Source of the DNA: Phoebastria nigripes
Taxonomy: Eukaryota > Chordata > Aves > Procellariiformes > Diomedeidae
Direction of reading: 5' to 3'
NCBI GenBank assembly: GCA_035582835.1
Contig: JAYKAV010000778.1
Coordinates: forward strand, 1,046,103 to 1,110,102
Length of the DNA: 64,000 nucleotides
The position numbers and the translations under genes are program-made. A model generated the notes under the pieces. It was not told where the DNA came from and searched no databases. It saw only the letters and a list, made by a program, of their open reading frames with translations. Shown here one piece after another: positions 1-12,875 of the stretch (its first letter is position 1; each line of letters begins with the position of its first letter).

Positions 1-20
1 TCGGTACGGCTCGGTACGGC
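1..20. repeat. 10-bp tandem duplication at window edge
   Basis: TCGGTACGGC occurs twice in a row at the first base of the window, so the array may continue to the left. Confidence 0.8.
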
Positions 21-676
21 AGGCAGGAGCGCTGGTACAGCCCCTTCCCCGCCGCCGCCGCCGCCGCACCGGGGACGCGCACATGCAGCCCGGACAGCCC
101 CCGAGCCCGCTGACACCCCTCAAGCCGATCCCCCCCCACCCCCTTTCCTGTGCAGATGGAGCACAGAGAAGTGAGGGATAAACTCCCCCGTAGCCGCCGT
201 GCAGGCTGGCGGGGGGCGGACACCCCTTTTCCCCTTCATAACCCGGGGAGCGCGCCTTAGTACCCCCGAAAGAGAGGGATGGGGAGCGGGAGAGCGTGAC
301 GGCCTGGCCGGGGAANGAAGAGCCCTTCATTCCGGCCTTGGCAGGGAGGGGGCATGGGGAGAAGCAATCTGCTTGGGGAGTGTGGGCAGCCACCCTCCAA
401 AACTACTCCCTTTCCCCCCGTGTTTCCTTGGGATGGGGGAGGCAGTCGTGTCCCGTCCCCCCCCCCGCGCCCCCGGGTGGCTCTCAGCCCCTCCGTGCCC
501 CCCATGGGCCGGGAGGGCGGTGGCAGAGGGCCGGCGGCAGGCTGCAGCGGCGGAGAGTTAATGCGAGAGCGGCTGAACGCCCGGGGGGGAGGGGAGGCCG
601 AGTTTGTAAATGGAAACACTGGTACATAAGCATTTAGCACAATCGGGCTGGAAAGCTCCAACTGCAAAGGGCTGTG

Positions 677-703
<27 letters not shown>
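677..703. repeat. A homopolymer, 27 bases
   Basis: An uninterrupted A run inside an otherwise GC-rich island, followed by purine-rich AAAGAGGAAAG sequence. Confidence 0.95.
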
Positions 704-708
<5 letters not shown>

Positions 709-900
709 AAGAAAAAAAGTAAAAACCCTCCCTTTGCTGCCCTCTGCCTGCCGCTGCGCTCGGCAAGGCGTGCGGCGCGATGGCGAGGGCGGCCGCTAAA
801 CTCGGTCTCTTGCCGCTTGCAGCCGTCTGTGGCTGGGACCCCCTGAGCCCACCGGGCTGGACGGGCACGGGGACACTGCGAGGACACTGCCCTGCCAGCC

Positions 901-3900
901 TGGTCCTCCTCCTGCGCAGAGCTCCTTGCTTTAGATGGCAGAAGGAAAACTCCCGTGCCTTTTCTTGGGTGAAGAAATTGAGGAAATGGGGCCAGCTCTC
1001 ACACCTGTGTTGCTTTTCTTCCTCTGAATACCATAGGTTATCCTTTTTCCTGGGTGTGGATGCACTCCTCTTCCCCTCACTTCCAAACAACTGGCTTTCT
1101 TCAGGGGCTAAAACTCATTCCCATTAGACTCAGCTAAAGGATACCTGCAAGCTGAGAGGGCTTTGGGGTCTACACTTTAGTACTTGCATTATTTAACGAG
1201 ACAAGAGTAAAAATGCATAGTGTATGCAAGCCACAAAAAAAATGAAGTGGAAAAAACAGGAGGGGGAAGCAAGTCCGCTGATAAATGCCCGTGATATACA
1301 CAAACAAGGACACACAGCATCAGTAAATACCGTGTGGTTCACTAGATACGGGCTTTAGCGATTCTGCCTAACAGTTAAAGAAAGACCTTACTTCCTCTGC
1401 CTTCTCTAGCTTGTTGACTTTTACAAGCTCATCTCTCCAGCTCCGTCAGTTCCCAGAGTTTACCACCCTGTAAACCTGGAGTTGTTGATCCTCTCTGGTG
1501 TTGCAATGTAAAACTCCTTGACACAAAAAAATCCCTTCCTCCGCTGAATCCATGAGTTTTGAGGATGCTGGGAGTACTCGGGAAAAGCAGGCAACATGTA
1601 ATGAAATTATGTGGAAGAGAAAGATCCATTATAGCAAGTAGATACCCGTAAATCCTGTTAGCGACCAAGCATTTCCATAGAAATTTCCTGATTCTGGAGG
1701 CCCGGCACCTTTCATACTCCATTCCTAAATCTGTACGTGGCTTCATTTACAAACCTAAAACCCAAATGTAAATTGAGGGTGAAGGTTGTCCTCGGCCTCC
1801 TGATCTCTTTGAAGTTGCTGTCTCGTTCATCGGTTTTAGCTCTAAATTACGTAGTTCAGGGTATACTGGAAAGAGCAGCCTCCAGCTCTTGAGGACAAAG
1901 AGAGAAACATCCATCGGCTTTACACTCCTCCAGCACCAGTCAATTAAAGATGATCTGTACTCTGTTTTAGGCCTCAGCTCCCTTTTAATATCTGACTCGT
2001 AGTTAGTTGCTCTCTTTGTTGCACTTTTATTATTTTGGTCTTTGTACTCCAATCAGTACAGAATGTCTTGTAAATAGATGTATTTATTCTGTCAGTCTTG
2101 TGCTGCTTCTCTTCTACCATCAAAATATTAAAACACAAAAGCTCACTGATTACTCATCAGCAGATCTGCGAATTTACACAGACAGCTTTCTTTGGAGCAA
2201 GTCAGCAAATTAAAAACAACTCCTTCAAAAAACTTTGGCTGAGAATCGATTGTTTCCAGATCCCTTTTTTTCCTCAGTAAAAAAGGCAGGTCCTGGGGAA
2301 AGCTAATAAACAGCCGCTATTGAAAAGCCGATACCACACCACATTCTGATGCTAGTTGTTTTGGAGTAATTGCAATCTTGTGTTTAGATAGGAGGAGATA
2401 GGAAAATGTCACTTTGTCTACATCTCCCAGAAGAATAAATCATCCTGGATGCTTCAAGGGGATAAAGTGTCTACCAACAAAGAGCTGATTCTATAGTCTG
2501 GACTGAAAAGCTCTACGTTGCCTGGTAGATAGTTTAAATTATCATGGGAGGATTATCAGAAGCCTAAAAAAACCCCAACAGATTAAAATGAAAAACTCAA
2601 ATTCTTCTTGTCCAACTGCAGGAAATTCAAGTGTTGGAGACGAAAAAAAAAAGCCCCCAGCTCCCTGATTTCATGAACTCTTAATTGAGGAAAAGTGTTT
2701 TATTCCTAAATGTCCTTTTAGTGTGCTCTAGTCTGAGTAAGTTGTTTGTCCTCTTGTTTTTATGGAAACCACTCCAGTATTGACCACTTTAATATTAACC
2801 ACTTGAGCGTTTTCAGTGATTCCTGAGAGCTCTGTGAGTGATAATGTGCCTCCCGCACCCGCAGCCCAACGCAGGGATCCTCAGCACGACTGCGTAAGAT
2901 GTAAAGATACACCTTGAAAAGTTTCAGGTTCTGTGATTAAGTATAAATCAGTTATTTTGGCCAAAGTTTGTTCAATTAATGATGTTAATTACCTGGCTGG
3001 CAGAGAATTTAGATTTGAAACCATTTCATAACTGATATGTAAAGATTTTGCAGTTGGAAGTGATTTAACAGTATTTTTGATAATAGATCCAATACAAATC
3101 CCTCTCCTGCTGTTACGTTAGTTCTCCAGTGCCAGGTAGAAGGGCAGTCCTGCTTGGTTAGGGGAAAAAAAAGGTAATCTGGTTGAGACTTGTGCTTTAT
3201 TTTAAATAATTACCAGATCCGGTGTAGTATTTACACCTCTATTTTTAATGTTCCAGCTGACAATGTTTTTTATTCTGCAAGTTACTCAAGTGAGCAGAGA
3301 TCACTCCGAATCCGGACTAGCAGAATCTAGTAAAAAAGGTGTTAGTTTTATACAGCTGCTGTTCTAGCACTAAGCGCATATTAAACAGGGAAAGCTGTGG
3401 TTATCAGACCGGAGTACTCGATACTCGGTACTCCCACATGGTACGTCTGAAGTGATATTACTGAAATATACTGCAAGAAACTCTGCTCTTCATCTTTCAA
3501 GCCTCCTGCTAGGCTTCTGGNGGAGGATGAGGGAAGTTTACAGGAGCTTCCCAAATGGGAAAGGAAAAAAAAAGTCAGTTAAATGATGTATTTGTGAATC
3601 AGCAGCTGAAGAAACATTGTCACGAGAAGGGAATCCCACTATTAATGAAAGAAACATTTCCATGCCTGCATGCTTAAGGGAAAGCCTGTGCAACACTGCA
3701 GGCCAGTCACAGCTCCTAAACTGTGCAAACCCACGCCATTTCCATGCTCCAAGTGCAGGCAGCAGAAACACAGGGGAGCAGAGAGAGGAGGCATCATTTG
3801 TTTGAACGAGCTACGGTCGAGCGTGCCTGTGTTCACCTTCCCCACCTTCTCACCGGAGACTACGCTGCAGGTCACAGGAACTATAGCCACAAGGATGGAG

Positions 3901-6140
3901 AGAGGTGGAGATTACCGAGCCAAAGCAAACACGTTAGAGAAGTCAAGCAAGTACTTTTGGAGGAGGAAATTTCAAGCATGCTTTTCAACCCGTCGCACGA
4001 CCTGTTTGGGATCTGGCAAGGCTGTGTTAGTCCTAAGGCCAAAGAAGTAAAATGCAGGTAGAAGATACAGGTGTCTCCTCTCTGTGGCTGCCAAGGAGAG
4101 GTAGCGAGAAGATAGCACAAGACAGCACAAAAATTGCCAAGACAGCATGCTCATTTTTCAGAAAACACCCATTAGTGGAATTGTTTTCTTTGCTTAAATT
4201 TGACAAATCAGTTCAAGCCCACACTCATCCTGCAGGATAGACACTCGAGTATCTAGCCTCTCTTATTTCCCAAACAGCTCTGTCACCCTACTAGTGATCA
4301 TCTGTCGAAGGCACCTCACTGCAAGTTGTAGTCCCTCAAGACAAAATAATTCAAAATATTGATACCCTTTTTTTAATGAATGGAAGATGCTCTTATGTAT
4401 AAGCTGAAGACACAGTAAACATCAACAGAAGTGGCTAAACTTGTTTTACATTTTCTGGTGACGTCAAGTTGCCCTCTTACAAATCTTTTTGCTGTTCTTC
4501 TGGCCTCAGCAGATTTAGACTGGTATTTCAAAGACCACTGATCATACCATTCAGTAGCTGGAAAGAGAAAGAAGCCGTGATGGAGTTAAGAAGAGAGAGA
4601 AAAGCAGTCTGTGCCCCAAACCCAAAATTTTCACAATGCGCATGGGTTGGTTGTGTGAACTAGATGCAGAGAGCTACAGGGATGTTACGCTGCAATCCTA
4701 CAACGCTAATTCTTGCACATTTAAGGCTGTATCCGATTATGCATTTCTATATTTTCTGAGTATGTAATTATCTAGCACAGTACGTGAGGGTTATGGAGTA
4801 AACCCAGCTGGGAGTGGTGCACTGGGAAGGGGAGAAAAGGTCTGCATGTGGGTGGGTGGGTTTGTCTGTGTTGGTGATTGCAACAAGCGGTGAGTGCAGT
4901 GCGGAGAAAAGTCTTACCTGGGAAGAAACTGAGATAAAATCACGGCTTTGTGCTGCGAGCAGTTATTGCCTCCCTGTAGACTACGAGGATCCAGAGCACC
5001 TGCTCAGGCATAGTCCCAAGCAGGTTAGAGTCGAGGAAATAAAAGTTTCAGGCTTCTCAGAGTTGAGGAGTTAAAGAAATCTAAGTGTCCTTGCTGTAAA
5101 TGCAAGGTAAATTATTCATTCTCTCTCTCCCCCTCCCCCTTCCCTCCCTCTAGTTCAGTTTTTCTTTTCATGCTTTAATCGTTTTGACACCAAGCTGTAC
5201 AAAAGTAATTTAAAATTAACATGACTGACACTTGGTAGATAGCAGGACCTAGCGCAGGGCTCCACCTTCTACTGGGGACGGCGGAGAGGGGCTCTGGATT
5301 GGCTGCAGGTCCTGAGGCAGCTGATGGGGACCAAGGAAAAACACGGCAAACAATTAATTTGCTAATTTAGTTTTCTGTTTAATTTGAAACCAGAAAATTG
5401 TCAGGCACTCATCAGCCCATGAGCAAGGCTGAGTGGACTTAGGGCAGTGCTGCACTCTTGACAGCAAAGAGGGGACACGTTTGATTAGACAGCAAAGCAA
5501 TTTCTTCTGCCGGTACCAATGGCATTTAATAGGCTTGATAGAGTGTTTTAGCACTGAAGTTCTGCAGCCTTGGGTTTTGTGTCACCTCAATCCGGTGCAT
5601 TTTGTGCATGTGATAACAGCCTCTTTCACTGGGAAAGAGGTAACGCGCACACGCGTGTTGCAAAACGGCTGTGAAAAGTTGCCACCTTAAGCGCAGGACA
5701 CGCCATGGCCCGTCATTAACCTGGTACCTCCAAACAACGTCTCGGTCAGCCGGAATTCTTACAGGGATAGCTCCTGCGTACGATAAACGATGGTGAGGCG
5801 TAACAAGCCTGTATCAGGACTAATGTCCTTTGATGGAGAAAGAAATGCTCTAATTTGATTTCCTCCCTTTAGCTGTGAAGGAGAGTATGTAATTTCAGAT
5901 CTGCGTGGAGTGGGCCCTTTACGCTCAGTTTTGGACCTATTTTTGATTTAGTAAATTGAATTGTATCTATTTATTTCACGGGTCCAATTCAGGATTTCAN
6001 GAGTGGCTCATCAGAGCAAAAAGGTGCACATTTACTGGGACTGAGAAACCACCACAGCCCTAAATTTCGTCTCATACATTTGCAAGGATTTGCTGTTGTG
6101 TGTGCGGGTGGGTGTGCGAGAAGTTGTGAACACATTAAAT
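901..6140. other. Intergenic DNA, no gene seen
   Basis: AT-richer sequence with no coding exon that I recognise. It contains a pyrimidine tract at about 5121-5153 and TAAT-rich stretches such as 2960-3000. It may be upstream regulatory sequence of the gene at the left edge. Confidence 0.5.
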
Positions 6141-6154
6141 CAATTAGTTCGTTA

Positions 6155-6168
6155 CCAGCAGAGGGAGC
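6155..6168 (+). promoter_or_regulatory. Candidate CTCF-like site
   Basis: CCAGCAGAGGGAGC matches the vertebrate CTCF core CCASYAGRKGGC at all but the last core position. It lies in AT-rich intergenic DNA between RPS6KA1 and the left CpG island, a sensible place for a boundary. A single motif match is weak evidence. Confidence 0.3.
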
Positions 6169-9100
6169 GTGGGTCAGGGCTGGGTTCAGCGGGGAGTCAG
6201 TAGGCTAAAAATGGGACTGTCTCCCAAGGAAGCGTCACGGCACAGCTCTCTAGAAGAAAGACTGTTGCAGCATCAGTACAGTTTGTTTCCTAAATCCAAA
6301 TGAACCCAGAGATAGGATCTCATTTGCAAATCTGGGACCTTGCTTGGCCTCCCTAATTCACAGATTTCCTCTTCCCCTTCTAAATGATGCTCTCTGTAAG
6401 GCCAAGTCACTAGATGGTACTGTTGCTGTTTAATATTGATGCCTCTGTGGGCCAGCTATTTGGGAAACTCACATTTCTGCTGAGAGCTGAAGAAGGGCNG
6501 TGTAATTTGTCAGGGAGATGCAAGCGAGGAGCCAGGGAGAAGAAGTAGGTCAGATCTGGTTCCTGGAATTCATTTGTCAGAGGGGGAGCGGAGGGATGGT
6601 AAAGATTTCATCCNAGCTGGTTTGCTTCCAGGTTTGCTGCCTGAAGCGGGGACAGGGTCAAGGCCCTCATGTAAACCCCCTGAAACCCAGGTCTTGGTCA
6701 ACCTCGCTCATGGTTAAGCACTGCTGGGGGTGGCTTCAGCTTAAGAGGAAGGACGAGCCCTCTGCGGCTGCGGTCGGTGGAAGTTGTGTTGCTTACTGAC
6801 CTCGGTGCACGTGGAGTCAACCTCCTGGCAGGAGGAAACGCCGGCTTGGGCAGCAAATCTCAACCTCTACAGCACGCTAAAAGCCAACCCGAGGTGAGCG
6901 ACTGGTTGCACAAATTCCTTAACCGCTCAGAAATACCCCCAAGCTTTCAAATGACATCATTGCTCGGGTCCCATCCCTGTTAGGAGGTCACCAACCTCTC
7001 CATCACGGATGGTAACAAACAGGTTATTGTCCCTCGCAAACAAGCCCCAGCCCTCCCAACCGCGGGAGAGACTCCTTCCCCGGTCGGGCAGCCCACGGAA
7101 AGCTGCCGAGCTGCCTGCCTGCCTGCCTTGCCTTCACTTGGGTTTCTATTAGAGGGGAAAGTCAGGCCAATTAAATCAGGCAGCATTGAATCTCTAATTG
7201 ACATAAATGAGACAGACAGACAGCTGGGAAGACTGGGGGGGGTGGGGAGGGAAAGGGGAGCAGGTGCCCTGGCTGAGAAAGAGATGGAAATCCAACCTAA
7301 TAGTACTGGAGCTTTTCTTATTCTGTGTGTTTGTATTAGCTAGCAACATCTTGAAAAGTGTCTGAGCTCCTGCTGGAGATAAATTAGTGAAATAAATACA
7401 AGTTACAACTATTGTGCAGTTGATTACAATGTTCCCAAGAACCTCCAAACAAACCCAAAGCAAAAAAAAAAAANCGCTCAAAAAGACTTTTTAATTTCTA
7501 TAGTTAAACAAAAAAATCTGTTTTTTCCCCATGCTGTTTGAACATAAGGCCTCGCAGCTGAACAATTACAAAATAATTTTAAATCGTATTTGTTTAATTT
7601 TCCACATCTGAGCAGTGCATCACTAGGTATTTCCCCCTCTTTTTTTAACCAGGGAGCGCTCTTTTTCCTTGAACGGACCCTTCAAATATTAATTTACACA
7701 GAAATAAGTTATTTAAATTCATACATTTCAGAAGAATGAGGCATAAAGGGGAGTAACTTACCCAAGTCCCATACACCAGCACCGGCACTGCGGATGGAAC
7801 CAGAATTACCAGCCCTTNGGCGGGCGTCTCCCCGGGGAGAGCGTGCTGCCTCACCCAGGGTGTTGCCCTTATGGAAACACAAACTTGGCCATTTTCTCGA
7901 AACACGCTGCTCGCGCTGTACCGGTGAGCAGAGGGAACCTTGCGGGGTACAAAAGGGTGAAAAAGCACTCCCGAGTGGATGCAGGTAACGGGGGNGGGGG
8001 ACACAAATTCAGTTTTGCTGTGCCGGTAAATCCTCCAGTAGCACAAAAAGCAGCAACTCTGGATTAGCTCTTGCAAACCAGAATGAAAACAACCTGTATC
8101 TTAGTTTTAAAACAATGAAGGTTTGCACATTCGGGTGCAAGAACACCAGAAATGGTTTTCACTTACATTTCCAGAAACTTTTGAAGTCTCTTCCCGAATA
8201 TTTCAACACATTTTCCTTCACCGTTTTCCCAGCTGGGATCATTTTTGCCGGTACAGCCAATTCTTCTTGGTATCCATGGGAATTGCCTCCATAATTAGAC
8301 GTGCACCCAGTGCACAGATCAGAGCGTTCAAACCCAGCAGCTGGAACTAGGAGGCGGGTCTGATTAAATCTGCTCTGCCACAAGGAGAAAAGCCAGCTTT
8401 AATGAAACATCAGAAGAGCTCCCTACCCCTTCTTTAAACAGAGCAGGAAAAGGGACTCCGGTTTTACTTTGTGAGTCGCTGCTCATCATGTGCTCACAAC
8501 TCACTGAACAGAGAGCGAGCNGAGCAGCAAGTGAGCTGGGGCCTTGAAATTGGGGATCTGTCTCATTAAAAAGGGTCTAATTGCCAGCAATGGCATTTAT
8601 TAAAGGGGCTCACAATATGCCTTCAGAATTACGCTGACGACTGGAAACGTTAGCAGTTGCGGACCTCGGTTTTCTCCTCGAGAGTTTAGGATAACCCCTC
8701 CTCAAGCCAGTGAGATCAGGGTCAGCTCATACGTGTCTCGCAGAGGAACAACTTCTCGTCTGGGTTTCCTGCCCTGACCAGAAGCGATCATTTGCGTGCA
8801 TCCACAAAACCACGCACGCAGCCAGCCAGCAACTCTTTTCATGGACAGTAAATGATTTCTATTGCTGCACACCCAGTCTGCATTTAACAATCTGCTGGAC
8901 AGAAAAGGGAGCTGGTGAAAGAGGCAGATGGTTGGATAGAAATTATTAATCCGATACAAGCTTTTTTACCTTTAGTTGCTGCTTCCATTTGATGTCACAA
9001 ACCCCACGACTACTGGGGGCTTCCCCGCAGCCGAGGCACTGCGCTGACCGGGGAAGGCAGGCTGCAGGTGTGCCGATGGCACAGCAGAAAAATCACGCTG

Positions 9101-12100
9101 TAANCTCACATTTCTCTACCTTTTTTAAAAAATAGAACTGGGGGTTGGTGTGGAGAAGACGTGTTAAAATTACAAGTAGTTTGGTGGGTGGGGAAAAAAG
9201 CGACTTTTAACAAATAATGATTTTCCTACTGCTTACGGCAGCAGAGGACACGGCGGGGACTGGGGATCAAACACGGCTCTAGTCTAGACACAGCTGCAAT
9301 CCCCGCCTGCCTTGGAAGTTCGTACAGCACAGGCTGAGGAGAATTTAGCATATCGTTTCCCTAATACGATTAAAACGCAGCTCCCTGTCCCGGGGTACTG
9401 ACAAATCCTCAAATCTATAGGCATTCAAAACCACGTTACCATTTCCACTGCTGAAGAAGTAATTCACTTGGCACATGTGGCAGCGGGGACAGGCGATGCT
9501 CACCCATCCCAGCTAACGGCGGTTTCTTTAACTGAAGTTTGAACTCAGCCCTTCTTGTAATTCTGTAATTTGAATATCGTTTTCACAAACCTTGCAAGAT
9601 GCAGATGAATGAGAGATTCCTGGCTTTGAGTCAAATGCTGCAGTAATTAAATGTTTATAAAACACTTTAAGCATGCGAAAGTGCTATTATCATAGACAAG
9701 AAACCAATGGGCTATGGCAGATTGGAGCCGGATTTTGAGGCACACCAGCAAACACAGCTCATTTCTCCCGCTACATCTCTCTTTTAGAGCTGCTAACAGA
9801 GGATTATGGAGAACATTACCAGGTTCCTTTTATTATCACCAGAATAAGTCAAACCAGAATTACTTTCTTTCATGTGAACATGTGTGATTCAAAAGTTTTT
9901 CCCTCTGTAATAAATATCCAAGCAGAGGGCCAGCTTGCTGTTTATCTCGTGAAGAAACTACCCCTAGGGAAACAAGAAATTGCTGCTACTTCTGATCTCT
10001 CACATAAAACTGAAGAGGTTCCACCTGTTACAGGTTTCTAACACCATCTGCTGTTTAAAAATAAGACAGCATTTGAGCGAAGCAGCACACGAGAGTTTGT
10101 CCTTGTTGATAAACCAGAAGTGACACCAGCTAATCTAGGTTTCTGTAATTGGCACATTTCACTTTTGTTCTTTCGAAGCCTGAACATACTTTGACTTGAT
10201 CTTAATTACGAAGTGAACGATTTCTTTGCTAGAAGACCCAGAAGGCCAACAAGGAGCAGCTGAAAGCCGGGTCCACACCACAAAACTCAAATCTTCATCC
10301 ACAGTCACGGGACCCCATCCGTCTTTTCAGTACTGAAGCAGGTTTTGAAGCAGTGTCATTCCAAAGCTTGGCCCAGCGAACCTACTAAAAACTTTTTCTT
10401 AGGAGAGAGCCATGGACTCCACAGGGTTCGAGGAACTTCAAAGAAAATCATTCTTGCCATTAAAAATAAAAATATTTACCTTTTGCTGTCTCACACTGCT
10501 GCCTGTACGACGGAATAAATACTCTAGCCAAGGATTCTTTTACTGCTTCCTTACTGAATGAGATACAAACTTTTGTCCCGGGAAAAACAACAGAGCCCTG
10601 GAGTTCATTACACATATAAATCGAAGGACTCGCCACCAATCCTCTTAGTTTTTGTCGCACGTGTTAAAAAGCAGGGAGGAATTCTTAACACCACCACTTT
10701 TTCTAAAAAAAAAAAAGAGTTTTCTCCAAATGGGTCCCTATGGAGCCCAGCCATTCACCCCGAGACAATGCAGCGGTTTTATCACCGCACGTTTCAACAG
10801 AAAAGCACCCAAAATCTTCAAGTCTAATACCAAACAGAGGACGCAGCTATGCGATCCTTCTCTAGTCGTATCACGTCAGCCCATTTCCAGCATCACCCTC
10901 CATATTTAACTTTTATAACCCCCTCCACACACATAANTTAAAGAGTCAGTGGCTCCTTTTGTAAGCGATCGGCTTCTTACCCTGGCAGTTTACACGCACT
11001 TCTCGACAAAAGAGACCTTTTACATGTCAATTTATTTTCAGACAAGCATATCTGAAAGGGAGTTTCTCTCCGGAGTAGAATTAGTATTAATGGCAGGTGT
11101 TCCAGTGTAGCACAAAAGGAGGAAGGCAGCAAGTTAGCTGAGCTTAAGCAGTAAGACAGCTTGATGTTTTAATAACCAGAGGCAAGAAAATGGAATGGCA
11201 GCGGACCTCCGGCTTTCATAGCATGAATGAAGGTTTTATTCAGAGCCCCCTATGTACTTGCAAAAGAAGACCTTGAAATATTTTAAATGTTTTCTTTGCG
11301 TTAAAAGAGGGGATTAAATTGTTGAATATTACATGAAAGCGCAGCATCCNCCCCACACACACTTGCGGTCACCGAATATTTCCGAAGCCTCCGCGTTCTT
11401 GGGAAGGCGGCAGTGGCTGCCGCGAGGAGGTGGTGGCACCCAGGAGGCCACCGGCTGCACAATTCACTGTCCACAAAAGGCAAAAGATGCAGGAAAAAGA
11501 ATTACGTGAACTAACTTGAAGGTGGGGACTTGAAGAGGGTATTTGCATTAGTTGGATGGAAAGTTAAAAAGCAGATTGGTTGCTCAGTGAAGCTTTGCTA
11601 AGGTAAAAAAGAGATGGTTGCTGAGAAAGTTACCGACCTTCAGTTTTAAAGACAGGCTAAATAATCATGATGGGAATATCTATCAGGCCAAAATACATTT
11701 ATTTATGCTCCGGTTGCTTTGACAGAGGTCAGTACCACATCATTAAGAGGAAGGCACGAGTACGTCACACAGCGGGAAGAAGGAAAGCAGCCTCTCAGCT
11801 GGGTCAACCTCTTTTACAACAGAAAATGTTGCTGATTTACACCCCAAAATAGGAAAGTTTAACCTTTCTTGTATAGAAGCTGTATTATATNAAGAGAGCT
11901 GCTCAATATTATTTTCAGGCTCCTTGTCTATGGATTAACACGCTATTTCCGCACAGGTTAATTCCAGGTAGACTCAGCTATTAGAGGCTGGATTCCGGGA
12001 TTTCTGCTCCCTTCAGCTTTCGTATAGACATAAAGGACAAAATCTTAAAGGTTAAGTCGGCTATGAAACACCTGAAATAACACAAGCAGTTTTCTTGTAA

Positions 12101-12458
12101 AGATTTCCTTATGTATGAAAGTTAAACACATTTTTGTCCCTTTTCAAATCAAGACAAAGGTCAGCTGTATATCCTCTTTGTCCCAACTTAAAGCTGAATG
12201 ACCTCAAACGCTTATGAGAGCAGATCATTTGGTCTTCTCCAAGACGCCTACTGGCTCCCCCCAACAGGCATTAGAGACCCAGCCTGACCCAGGCGCAACT
12301 TTCACCTCAAATAATGCAATTTCAGTTAAGATGACAGCAGTTGGTCCCAACTGTATTTCGGCAAAGGTCTAATACTGTCAGGACAAAACCAGAAAGGGAA
12401 GGAGGGGGCCCACCCGACCCGTCACAAACACCTACAGTTCTCATACGCAGAAAGATCA
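6169..12458. other. Intergenic DNA, no gene seen
   Basis: No exon, RNA gene or transposon is recognised. The stretch includes TAAT-rich blocks (for example 7141-7230) and a CTGC/CTTG repeat near 7108-7130. Single ambiguous bases are scattered through it. Confidence 0.5.
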
Positions 12459-12468
12459 ACAAGTCCAT

Positions 12469-12474
12469 TTTTAT
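12469..12474 (-). terminator. AATAAA hexamer on the minus strand
   Basis: AATAAA about 85 bases after the stop of the weak frame at 12559, and about 2.7 kb after the RPS6KA1 stop. It could serve an unrecognised transcript or a long RPS6KA1 3' UTR, or be chance in AT-rich DNA. Confidence 0.2.
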
Positions 12475-12558
12475 TGAGCACTGCAATTAAAAAAGTAACA
12501 GCACTTGGTTGATTTGGAACTAAAAATCAAGACTTATTTTTACTTATGGAAGGATCAC

Positions 12559-12834
12559 TCAAAACAACTTGGTTAAAAGCACCCCAAAAAGCAAGGTGTA
12601 GCCCTTCTTGTTCACCCTGTTCTTCAAAGTGATGGAGGTCCCAGAAGCTACAGCTGCACCAAACACAAAGTTCCTCCGAGTGAAGACCCCAGCGAGGCAG
12701 AGGGGTTTGACGCTCCGGGTATCGGGATTTGACGCTCCGGGTATCGGGATTTGATGCTCCGGGTATCGTCTCACGGCCAGGCAGAGTCTGCAGCAACCGT
12801 GGGCTGCTCTCCCTGTGCCCACGGAGCTCTGCAC
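12559..12834 (-). CDS. Weak open frame followed by a poly(A) signal, unrecognised
   Basis: An open frame of 91 codons on the minus strand. Its last third reads like a small protein end (GAAVASGTSITLKN, then NKKGYTLLFGVLL). The stop at 12559 is followed 85 bases later by an AATAAA near 12469-12474. Against it, the N-terminal part crosses a 22-bp tandem repeat whose period is not a multiple of three, and I recognise no family. It could be a last exon, a decayed retrocopy or chance. Confidence 0.12.
   Translation of the reverse strand: MQSSVGTGRAAHGCCRLCLAVRRYPEHQIPIPGASNPDTRSVKPLCLAGVFTRRNFVFGAAVASGTSITLKNRVNKKGYTLLFGVLLTKLF
12706..12768. repeat. 22-bp minisatellite, about 2.9 copies
   Basis: The unit begins TTTGACGCTCCGGGTATC and repeats at 12706, 12728 and 12750. 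The first two copies are identical and the third has one C-to-T change near its start and a different end. It is CpG-containing inside AT-rich DNA. Confidence 0.9.
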
Positions 12835-12875
12835 CCGCTTGGCCTACGCATCTTTGAGTTGTCACTAGTTGGCCT

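Larger units (their letters stand above)
1..900. promoter_or_regulatory. CpG-rich island at the left edge
   Basis: High GC with many CpGs, a GCC repeat at 51-66, C-rich and G-rich tracts and a 27-base A run at 677-703. No coding sequence is recognised on either strand. In human, ARID1A follows RPS6KA1 in the same orientation (recalled). Here that would place the 5' end of a minus-strand ARID1A near or left of position 1, and the island would be its promoter side. The identity is inferred from gene order only. Confidence 0.45.

Noticed and set aside
257..1090. Open frame of 277 codons on the minus strand near the left edge
   Set aside because: It reads through the A/T homopolymer as a run of Phe, crosses an ambiguous base, has low-complexity composition and matches no family that I know. 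Long chance frames are common in CpG islands.
3670..4061. Overlapping open frames of 112-126 codons on the plus strand
   Set aside because: They have no recognised domain, no splice context and no supporting signal, and the two frames overlap without either looking coding.
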